NCBI GenBank assembly: GCA_945861125.1
Contig: CAMASZ010000086.1
Location: 1 to 5,704 of the forward strand
DNA length: 5,704 bases
Source: Rickettsia typhi
GTDB taxonomy: Bacteria; Pseudomonadota; Alphaproteobacteria; Rickettsiales; UBA1997
Direction of reading: 5' to 3'
In this document: positions 1-5,704 of the stretch, in pieces
Layout of the letters: each line of letters starts with the position of its first letter
How positions within the stretch are numbered: position 1 is the first letter of the stretch
Made by a program: the position numbers and the translations under genes
Notes under the pieces: model-generated
Databases searched by the model: none
What the model saw: only the letters and a program-made list of their open reading frames with translations
What the model was told of the DNA's origin: nothing

Positions 1-3000
1 ACCATTAATTAAAGTTGGATTATAAGCACCATTTTGAGTAATCACTAAAGCACCACCGGATTTGATATTAGCGTTGGCGTATAGTTGGGTTATATAATTA
101 TATTTTTCAGAGTGGTAGTTCCATTTACCGCCACCCCAATAATTCCAATCACTTAATCCTTTTAAATGCCAATCCCACTTTCCTACATAATGCTCTCTTA
201 TTGCAGAATAAACATAGTGCGAAGTATTGTATAATGTATTAGAATTGATATTAAGATTTTTTGCAGCAAGAATTGAACTACCATCATTGTTTAAAACATT
301 TGATTGAATAATTGTGTTACCACCAGAAGATATCTTTGACTCAATGCCATTAACTCCATAAAAATCATATTGTATCGCATCATATCTTACAGTTTTGTAA
401 GGTGCATAATTAGCAATCAAAACCCCATTAGGATTTTGCCAAGCAAAGCTAGTTCTAGTGTTATTAACGGTGCCAGCATTAATAATTAAATCACCATTAT
501 AAGTTTCAATTCTTCCTGAAATATTTTCAACTAAACCAGTTTTTTCAAAAGCAGAATTTCTACGAATATATAAATTTCGATCAGCGTAAATATCAGCATT
601 AAGATTATAAAAATGATTAGCTACATTAAAAGTTGCATCATTACCACTCCAAATTAATGCGGTTTGATAATTATATAAACTATCAGAAATATTAGCTGTT
701 AAATTATTTGCAACTGAAATTTCACCGAAATTTAGCAAATCATCAGCAATATTTAATGTTAGATTATTTTTAGCAGTAAGAATCGAGCTTTGAAGATTGT
801 TGTAAAATATACCTCTATCAACATTTATTGTTGTTTGATCATTGCCACCAATAATATTTTTATAATTACTAATTGAGCCATTTTTTGCAGTAAGAGTTAA
901 ATTGGTAGTAGCTGATATAGTTCCATAATTATAGATGCTACCTTGCGCTATAAAATCAATATAACTTCCCGCTGCTAATTGAACGTTGCTATTATCTCTA
1001 TCATTGTAACCATTAACAATAACGCCACTACCAAAAATATTAGAGTCGCCAGTGGCGTTTAATTTAATAAAATCATAGGCCTTAACATTACCATAATTAT
1101 AAATGTTATTAGCAGTAATATCGATATCCGAAGCAGTTATTTCGCCATAATTAACATAATCAACATTACCAAGATTTAAATTAATTTTTGCAATTGATAG
1201 CAATGCTCCAAGGTAATTATTAAAATCTATTTTGTCATTTTTATAAGCTAAAACCGTAGCTGATCTGCCACCAATAAACCCAGAATTATTATTTAAGTAA
1301 TCAGTATATAAATTTAATTTACCATTCACAGAAACAATTCCTGATAATACCGCTGAATTTACAACTTTAGTACCAGCATTATCAATAGTTAAAGCTCTAA
1401 TATTAAGATCATTATTGGCAGAAATTAATGAGTTATTTTGATTAAAAATATTATCACTAATTACTTCTAATTTATCGATAGCTTTAATATTACCTTTATT
1501 GTTAATGTTTTTGGCCTCAATATTACCAATATTTCCAGCAATAATATTATTGGCATTGGCTAGTATAGATAACTCAAGATCTAAATCTTGACTTGATTGT
1601 ATTAAATTTTTATTACTCAACTCCAAAGCAGTGATGGCAATATTTTGATCTGCCAAAACTTTACCATAATTTTCTATTGCCGAATTACTGTTAATTTTTA
1701 AATCACCAAGAGAGCTTATAATGCCTGCATTTTCAAAATTGTTAGCTAAATTAAAATTTAGATTATTATTGGCAAAAATTTCACCATAATTTTTTGCTAA
1801 TGATAGTTTTAAATCAAGATTTGAGCTGGTTAAAATTGATCCAGAATTTATAAAAGATGTTGAAGAGAAAATTTCTAAATCATTTTTAGAATATAAATTT
1901 CCAGTTTTTTGATTATCAAAAAAATCAGAATTTATTTTTGCTTTATCGAAAAATTTTATTGCACCCAAATTAATGAAGCTTTTTGAAGAAAGCTCAGCAA
2001 TTGAAGAATTTTCTATGTTGCCAGAGTTAGTGATTAAATTTTTAGCAATAATTTTTAATTGATCTAAGCCAATAATATTGCCTAAATTATCAATATCATT
2101 GCTTTCAATTGTTATATTTTTATCAGAATATAAATATCCTGAATTATTAATATTCAAATCATTAGCAATATCTAAATAATTTTTAGTATAAATAATTCCC
2201 AGATTAATTAAGGAAGAAGAATCGATTTTTATGTTATTATCAGCAATAATTTCGCCATAATTATTTAAATTTTTTATATTGTTAAATAAGTCATTCTTAG
2301 CAAATATTACGCCACCATTTTGATTATTAAGCTCTGCACTATTAATGGTTAAATCATTGTCAGAAATCATTAAGCCTTTATTATCAATAAACTCGGCTTC
2401 TATGAAAATATTTTTTGCTTTAATATTAGAATTATTAAAAAAATTTAAGCTTGACGAACTATTGATTTTATTGGTTGCAACAATTTCTCCAAAATTAGCA
2501 AAATTTAAAGCTTTTATTTCAATATCCGAGGCTTTTAATTTTCCAAAATTTTGTAAATCATTTTTGATTGCAAGATTAACAGATTTTAACAATGAAGCTA
2601 TAATTATATCAGAATTATCATCAACAAAATAATCCTTGTTGAAGCTTGATAATAAAGGATTTAAACCCAATTGCAAACTGTTGGCAGAAATTTTTATATC
2701 ACCATTAGCTAAAATTTTAGCATAATTATTAATTATTGAATTTCCTTCTATGGTAATGTTTTCAACCGCAGAGATATTGCCATAATTTTTTAAACTATTA
2801 TTAATATCAAAATTTAAAGACCTATTAGAATAGATTGTAGCATTTTTATGATTGGAAAATGAATTTAATTTAAATATAGAATCATTAACACTATGAGTTT
2901 TGCCATTATTAATAAATGAATTTCCATCAAAAATTAATTGATTATAAGCAATAATATTGCCGTAATTATTGACTTGATCATTATTAATAAATTGTAAATT

Positions 3001-4404
3001 TTGATGAGCTGAAATTTCTGCTTCTGTTTCATTGATTGACCCGTTATTAACCTCTTTTGCAGTAATTGCTAAATCTTTTTTGGAAGAAATTACGCCAAAA
3101 TTATTTAAAACATTTTCAAGATTAATTTTATAATTATCATCAGAATATATTATTGCTTGTTTGTTATTGGTTAAATTTTTTCCAGAAAAAAATAAAAAAT
3201 TCTGCCCATAAATCTTTCCAAAATTATCAGTATGGTTAATATTGGAAATTCTAAAATCTAGCGCCTCTGCTATTCCATAATTATTGAATCTATCAATATT
3301 TTTCAAATTTAAATTATAAGCCGATATTTCTCCTAAATTACTAAAATTATTTGCTTTAATTTCAATATTTGAAGCTGAAATTTTAGCATTTGAATTAAGT
3401 GAATTAAGGTTTGCGTTGCTATTAATATTAATATTTTGATTGGCTTCAATTTTATTATAATAGACATCGCCATTAGCGCTGATATTAATTGATTGCGAAG
3501 CTAAAATTTCATTCTCCATTTTAACACCAACGCCATTTTTATTAGCAATAATAAATATTTGTCCAGCGTTTATTTTTGCTAATGCCGAAGCATCAATCGC
3601 AAAAACTGGGTCAGTATTGTTTTTTGAATTATTACCAGAAATATTCTTTTGATCATAATCATATTTTCCTTCGCCACTTTGAATTGTTACAGAATTATCT
3701 TTTGAACCGTAAATTGCCCCTAAAAGCTTAATAGATGAGGCAATAATCTCAGTAGAATTATTTCTTGTAGCATCAAGTCCAAGTGATTCAATAGTAATTA
3801 ACGGAACATAAAGATTAGGATTAGTTTGTTCTTTTACGTTAAAATTATGTTTATTATTATCAAAACTACTACTGCCAGCAACCATCAGAAGCCTAGAGGT
3901 GTTTATGAAGCCACAGCCGTTGCAAATTATACCATTGGGATTGGCAAAAATTAAATTGGCATCTTTTCCAGCAATTTCAACATAGCCCAAAAGCTTTGAA
4001 ACATTGGTAGAACTAACTTCGTTAAGAATAGTGGTAGCACTACCCGAAGCAACAAGATTTGGATTAACATTAACTAAGCCACCAATTTGAGTTGCAACAA
4101 CAGCATTAGGGCCACTGCCAGCAGTAGGATTATTTCCAGAAAAATTATTAATAATTTGTCCAGAAACATTAACATTGTAATCATTATATTTATTAACTGA
4201 CCATCCTGAAGAGTCTGGAGTGGCAATATTGATTTGATCAATTCCAGAAGCAGTTTGGGTTATCTGAGTATTAGTGGTTCCATCGGGAGTAATTGGAAGA
4301 TCGCCTGCGTAAGCACAGGAAGTGAAAACTAGCAGAGATTGTTCAAAAAACAGTGCTAATATTGCGAATAATGCAAAAGAATTTCTTAGAAAATTGATTG
4401 CCAT
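1..4404 (-). CDS. Two-partner secretion exoprotein (TpsA), filamentous haemagglutinin-like, C-terminus beyond window
   Basis: I translated this frame triplet by triplet: 1468 codons from ATG at 4404 to position 1 contain no stop, so the gene continues beyond the window. It encodes a secreted, probably surface-exposed fibre protein. The order is a Sec signal peptide (1-33); a TPS domain with NPNL (114-117), SKLLGYVEIAG, ANPNGI (154-159) and FAIDASALAKINAGQI (268-282); then an Asn-rich beta-helix of about 20-residue coils (about 300-1300). Next come an NNTRTSF motif (1314-1320), SSGG- and NDGSSILA-type motifs typical of FhaB/CdiA proteins (about 1359-1385), and a Trp/Tyr-rich insert (about 1393-1444). 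TPS-domain proteins are exported by Sec and threaded through an outer-membrane TpsB pore, which is not encoded here. The start is the first in-frame ATG after a TGA at 4420-4422 and gives a good signal peptide; no Shine-Dalgarno sequence precedes it. It could be an adhesin or a CdiA-like toxin carrier; only the missing C-terminus can tell. The family call is firm, the biological role is not. Confidence 0.93.
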   Translation of the reverse strand, partial: MAINFLRNSFALFAILALFFEQSLLVFTSCAYAGDLPITPDGTTNTQITQTASGIDQINIATPDSSGWSVNKYNDYNVNVSGQIINNFSGNNPTAGSGPNAVVATQIGGLVNVNPNLVASGSATTILNEVSSTNVSKLLGYVEIAGKDANLIFANPNGIICNGCGFINTSRLLMVAGSSSFDNNKHNFNVKEQTNPNLYVPLITIESLGLDATRNNSTEIIASSIKLLGAIYGSKDNSVTIQSGEGKYDYDQKNISGNNSKNNTDPVFAIDASALAKINAGQIFIIANKNGVGVKMENEILASQSINISANGDVYYNKIEANQNININSNANLNSLNSNAKISASNIEIKANNFSNLGEISAYNLNLKNIDRFNNYGIAEALDFRISNINHTDNFGKIYGQNFLFFSGKNLTNNKQAIIYSDDNYKINLENVLNNFGVISSKKDLAITAKEVNNGSINETEAEISAHQNLQFINNDQVNNYGNIIAYNQLIFDGNSFINNGKTHSVNDSIFKLNSFSNHKNATIYSNRSLNFDINNSLKNYGNISAVENITIEGNSIINNYAKILANGDIKISANSLQLGLNPLLSSFNKDYFVDDNSDIIIASLLKSVNLAIKNDLQNFGKLKASDIEIKALNFANFGEIVATNKINSSSSLNFFNNSNIKAKNIFIEAEFIDNKGLMISDNDLTINSAELNNQNGGVIFAKNDLFNNIKNLNNYGEIIADNNIKIDSSSLINLGIIYTKNYLDIANDLNINNSGYLYSDKNITIESNDIDNLGNIIGLDQLKIIAKNLITNSGNIENSSIAELSSKSFINLGAIKFFDKAKINSDFFDNQKTGNLYSKNDLEIFSSTSFINSGSILTSSNLDLKLSLAKNYGEIFANNNLNFNLANNFENAGIISSLGDLKINSNSAIENYGKVLADQNIAITALELSNKNLIQSSQDLDLELSILANANNIIAGNIGNIEAKNINNKGNIKAIDKLEVISDNIFNQNNSLISANNDLNIRALTIDNAGTKVVNSAVLSGIVSVNGKLNLYTDYLNNNSGFIGGRSATVLAYKNDKIDFNNYLGALLSIAKINLNLGNVDYVNYGEITASDIDITANNIYNYGNVKAYDFIKLNATGDSNIFGSGVIVNGYNDRDNSNVQLAAGSYIDFIAQGSIYNYGTISATTNLTLTAKNGSISNYKNIIGGNDQTTINVDRGIFYNNLQSSILTAKNNLTLNIADDLLNFGEISVANNLTANISDSLYNYQTALIWSGNDATFNVANHFYNLNADIYADRNLYIRRNSAFEKTGLVENISGRIETYNGDLIINAGTVNNTRTSFAWQNPNGVLIANYAPYKTVRYDAIQYDFYGVNGIESKISSGGNTIIQSNVLNNDGSSILAAKNLNINSNTLYNTSHYVYSAIREHYVGKWDWHLKGLSDWNYWGGGKWNYHSEKYNYITQLYANANIKSGGALVITQNGAYNPTLING
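73..228 (-). other. Trp/Tyr-rich insert in the exoprotein, possible receptor-contacting segment
   Basis: Residues about 1393-1444 break the beta-helix repeat pattern. Five Trp lie within 19 residues (1410, 1412, 1420, 1423, 1428), with many Tyr and His and a Gly triplet at 1424-1426. The insert sits between two typical haemagglutinin segments, LAAKNLNINSNTLYN before it and ANANIKSGGALVI after it, so it looks like a loop or small domain extruded from the fibre. In CdiA proteins the receptor-binding region starts at a similar distance from the N-terminus. A binding role here is inferred from position and composition only. Confidence 0.45.
504..3504 (-). repeat. Filamentous haemagglutinin beta-helix repeat region (degenerate repeats of about 20 residues / 60 bp)
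   Basis: About residues 301-1301 consist of coils of the form N-N-x-G-x-I-x-A-x-x-x-L-x-I, such as NNYGEIIADNNIKI, NLGNIIGLDQLKI and NYGKVLADQNIAI. The pattern is cleanest between 1663 and 2376. There the motif Gly (or equivalent) falls at residues 677, 698, 717, 736, 756, 775, 795, 814, 835, 855, 874, 894 and 914, a spacing of 19-21. The coils are degenerate at DNA level, although short words recur (for example tttcgccataatta at 1140-1153 and 2250-2263). This is the known right-handed beta-helix repeat of FhaB/CdiA-type fibres, with Asn probably stacking in ladders at the turns. Borders are approximate. Confidence 0.85.
3505..4305 (-). other. TPS secretion domain (haemagglutination activity domain) of the exoprotein
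   Basis: This covers roughly residues 34-300. The family motifs appear in the expected order: NPNL at 114-117 (4054-4065), ILNEVSS and SKLLGYVEIAG just after it, and NPNGI at 155-159. CNGCGFIN follows at 161-168 (3913-3942 covers NPNGI through the second Cys). The AIDASALAKINAGQI ... NKNGVGV segment at about 269-294 closes the domain. In characterised TpsA proteins this domain forms the cap of the beta-helix and is the part recognised by the POTRA domains of the TpsB transporter. The exact C-terminal border is a judgement from motif positions. Confidence 0.9.
4306..4404 (-). other. Predicted Sec signal peptide of the TpsA exoprotein
   Basis: Residues 1-33 have an N-region with a single basic residue (Arg7). 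Hydrophobic stretches at 10-20 (FALFAILALFF) and 24-27 follow, and then an AYA signal-peptidase I site predicting cleavage between Ala33 and Gly34. Glu21-Gln22 interrupt the hydrophobic core, which is unusual. Cys30, preceded by Phe-Thr-Ser, is a poor match to a lipobox, so signal-peptidase I processing is favoured. The long extended signal peptide region found in many gamma- and betaproteobacterial TpsA proteins is absent. Confidence 0.75.
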
Positions 4405-4562
4405 AATGAATTTTAAAAATCATAAATTTTTGTGGCAAAAAATTTTTTAATTTATCTGCATTATTATAACTTCTTTGAACTTTGTTATTAATAATAATTG
4501 GGCTTAGATTAGCTAAGGAGTTGAATTTTGATTCAAAATGAAACTTAAAAGTGGAAATGGTA
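4405..4562. other. Intergenic region between lysC and the exoprotein gene
   Basis: This AT-rich 158-bp gap contains a candidate minus-strand promoter (listed separately). It also has a few weak inverted repeats: 4503-4517 (5-bp arms), 4525-4539 (about 6-bp arms with a 3-base loop) and an AT-only hairpin at about 4424-4446. None is a GC-rich stem followed by a T-run on the minus strand, so no intrinsic terminator for lysC can be supported. No Shine-Dalgarno-like purine run precedes the exoprotein ATG. No convincing small gene was found on either strand. Confidence 0.6.
4463..4491 (-). promoter_or_regulatory. Candidate sigma-70 type promoter for the exoprotein gene
   Basis: On the minus strand a perfect TATAAT lies at 4468-4463. 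With a 17-bp spacer, TTAATA at 4491-4486 is a 4-of-6 match to TTGACA. Transcription would begin near 4456 and give a leader of about 50 nt. The -10 box is perfect, but in sequence this AT-rich such hexamers occur by chance, so the call is modest. Read-through from lysC is the alternative. Confidence 0.35.
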
Positions 4563-5704
4563 TTAGTTACTTTTTTCAAGTTGATATGCATCATGAAGCA
4601 CTCTAACCGCCAATTCGCCATATTCTTTAGCAATTAGAACTGAAATTTTAATTTCTGAAGTAGAAATTAATAAAAGATTAATTCCTTTTTGAGCAAGAGT
4701 TTTAAACATTGTATGAGCAACGCCAGAATGACTAATCATACCAACGCCAATTACTGAGATTTTCGCAATATTATCATCAATCTTTAACTCCGAAAATTTT
4801 ACATCTTGTTTTATTGAGTTAATCGCCAATTTAGCTCGCTCTAACTCTTCTTTAGTGGTAGTAAAAGTAATATCAATAAATTTTCCATCGGCAGAAATAT
4901 TTTGCACTATCATATCAACATTAACTTCTTTTTGAGCAAGAGCTCCAAAGATTGTGGCTGAAAGACCGGGATGGTCAGGCATTTTCATTAGAGTTAAGCG
5001 CACATCATTTTTGCTATAACTAATTCCAGTAATTAAACGACGTTCCATAATTTCCTCATTATTATTGATTAAAACTGTTCCTGAATTTTCATTAACTTCA
5101 TCAAAAGATGATAAAACTCTAACTCGCACGTTGTGAGCCATAGCCATAGCTACCGAACGGGTTTGTAAAACTTTTGATCCGCTATATGCCATTTCAAGCA
5201 TTTCTTCATAGGTAACTTTTTTTAAGCGACGCGCTTTATCAGTAATGCGCGGATCAGTGGTATAAACACCATCAACATCGGTGTAAATATCGCATAAATC
5301 GGCCTTAACCGCTGCGGCAATTGCTACTGCAGAAGTATCAGAACCTCCACGACCAAGCGTAGTTATTCGATTGGTTTTTTGATAAATACCCTGAAAACCA
5401 GCAATTACAATGACATCATAATTTTTTAAGGTTTTAAGTAAAAAGTCTCCGTCTATTTCTTCAATACGAGCCTTACTGTGAACTGCATCGGTTTTAACTG
5501 GAATTTGCCAACCTAAGAATGATCGAGCTTTGTATCCTATTGATTGCAACTCAAGAGCAAGTAGGCCACAAGTAATTTGCTCTCCAGTGGCAACAATAGA
5601 ATCATATTCAATTAAGGAATCATTCTCAATTAAAGATGAAACTTGATTGCAATATTCAACTAATTGATTAGTAACGCCCGACATTGCCGAGACAACAACA
5701 ATTA
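4563..5704 (-). CDS. lysC: Aspartokinase (aspartate kinase), N-terminus cut by window edge
   Basis: Aspartokinase phosphorylates L-aspartate with ATP to 4-phospho-L-aspartate, the first cytosolic step towards diaminopimelate/lysine, threonine and methionine. The first internal Met lies at 5684, but the frame stays open to the window edge and reads IVVVSA just before MSGVTNQL. That is the usual start of the conserved block about 40 residues into the protein, so the KFGGTSV N-terminus and the true start lie outside. Counting that Met as 1, the kinase domain shows VATGEQ (31-36), LGWQIP (57-62), TTLGRGGSDT (108-117), YTDVDGVYTTDPR (134-146) and KVLQTRSVAMAM (171-182). Two C-terminal ACT regulatory domains follow, one around 218-285 (MPDHPGLSATIF, VNVDMIVQNIS) and one around 308-370 (VIGVGMISHSGVA, ISTSEIKISVLI). 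The length fits the single-function ACT-containing family of roughly 400-410 residues, with no fused homoserine dehydrogenase. It ends in TAA at 4563-4565. The sequence looks alphaproteobacterial. Position 270 is Ile in the inhibitor-binding loop; see findings. Confidence 0.96.
   Translation of the reverse strand, partial: IVVVSAMSGVTNQLVEYCNQVSSLIENDSLIEYDSIVATGEQITCGLLALELQSIGYKARSFLGWQIPVKTDAVHSKARIEEIDGDFLLKTLKNYDVIVIAGFQGIYQKTNRITTLGRGGSDTSAVAIAAAVKADLCDIYTDVDGVYTTDPRITDKARRLKKVTYEEMLEMAYSGSKVLQTRSVAMAMAHNVRVRVLSSFDEVNENSGTVLINNNEEIMERRLITGISYSKNDVRLTLMKMPDHPGLSATIFGALAQKEVNVDMIVQNISADGKFIDITFTTTKEELERAKLAINSIKQDVKFSELKIDDNIAKISVIGVGMISHSGVAHTMFKTLAQKGINLLLISTSEIKISVLIAKEYGELAVRVLHDAYQLEKSN

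Noticed and set aside
2345..2632. Plus-strand 95-codon ORF starting MVKSLSEII
   Set aside because: It lies antisense inside the exoprotein frame. Its Leu/Ile/Lys/Phe-rich content is the mirror of the Asn/Ile-rich repeats, and nothing in it resembles a known protein. It is a shadow.
1..4404. Regular short repeats suggesting a CRISPR array or tandem DNA satellite
   Set aside because: The periodicity of about 59 bp is imperfect at DNA level, stays in frame and translates into beta-helix coils. It is protein-coding repetition.
4424..4446. AT-only inverted repeat as a terminator of lysC
   Set aside because: The arms are almost entirely A and T, with one mismatch or bulge, and there is no GC-rich stem plus T-run. 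It also lies right before the exoprotein start, and such repeats are expected by chance in this composition.
4538..4606. Plus-strand 22-codon ORF with AAGGAG upstream (4514-4519)
   Set aside because: The spacing from AAGGAG to the ATG is about 18 bases, too long for a ribosome site. The ORF is tiny and runs antisense into the lysC 3' end.
4343..4633. Minus-strand 96-codon ORF spanning the gap
   Set aside because: It overlaps the 3' end of lysC and the signal peptide of the exoprotein in another frame, and has no recognisable domain or ribosome site. It is a shadow.
4563..5684. Start of aspartokinase at the Met at 5684
   Set aside because: The frame remains open upstream with the conserved VVVSA block, and the essential KFGGTSV N-terminus would be missing. 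The real start is outside the window.

Overview
The window is a strongly AT-rich piece of a Gram-negative (diderm) genome with two genes, both on the minus strand and both cut by the window edges. Reading in the direction of transcription (high to low coordinates), the first is the 3' part of an aspartokinase gene (lysC, 5704 down to 4563). After a 158-bp gap comes the 5' part of a very large secreted exoprotein gene (4404 down to 1). It stays open for 1468 codons without a stop and leaves the window still in frame. It therefore covers 77% of the window, although no stop-terminated ORF would reveal it.

The exoprotein is a TpsA-type (two-partner secretion) filamentous haemagglutinin, of the FhaB/CdiA kind. 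It has a Sec signal peptide (residues 1-33) and a TPS secretion domain with the diagnostic NPNL and NPNGI motifs (about 34-300). A long Asn-rich beta-helix follows, built from coils of about 20 residues (about 300-1300). After a change of character near residue 1310 there is an Asn-Thr-Arg motif and a Trp/Tyr-rich insert (about 1393-1444). In CdiA proteins the receptor-binding region begins at roughly this distance from the N-terminus, so an adhesin or a contact-dependent toxin carrier are both possible. The C-terminus, which would decide, is outside the window, and no outer-membrane TpsB transporter gene is present.

The aspartokinase closely resembles alphaproteobacterial enzymes from memory (motifs such as LGWQIP, TLGRGGSDT, YTDVDGVYTTDPR and KVLQTRSV). 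Together with the low GC this suggests an alphaproteobacterium with a reduced, AT-rich genome, perhaps a host-associated Rickettsiales- or Holosporales-like lineage. That placement is an inference and is not firm.

The two genes have no obvious functional link: one is a biosynthetic housekeeping enzyme (lysine, diaminopimelate, threonine, methionine), the other an envelope or surface structure. The gap holds a plausible -10 box for the exoprotein gene and no convincing terminator. No RNA genes, insertion sequences, CRISPR arrays or attachment sites were seen.
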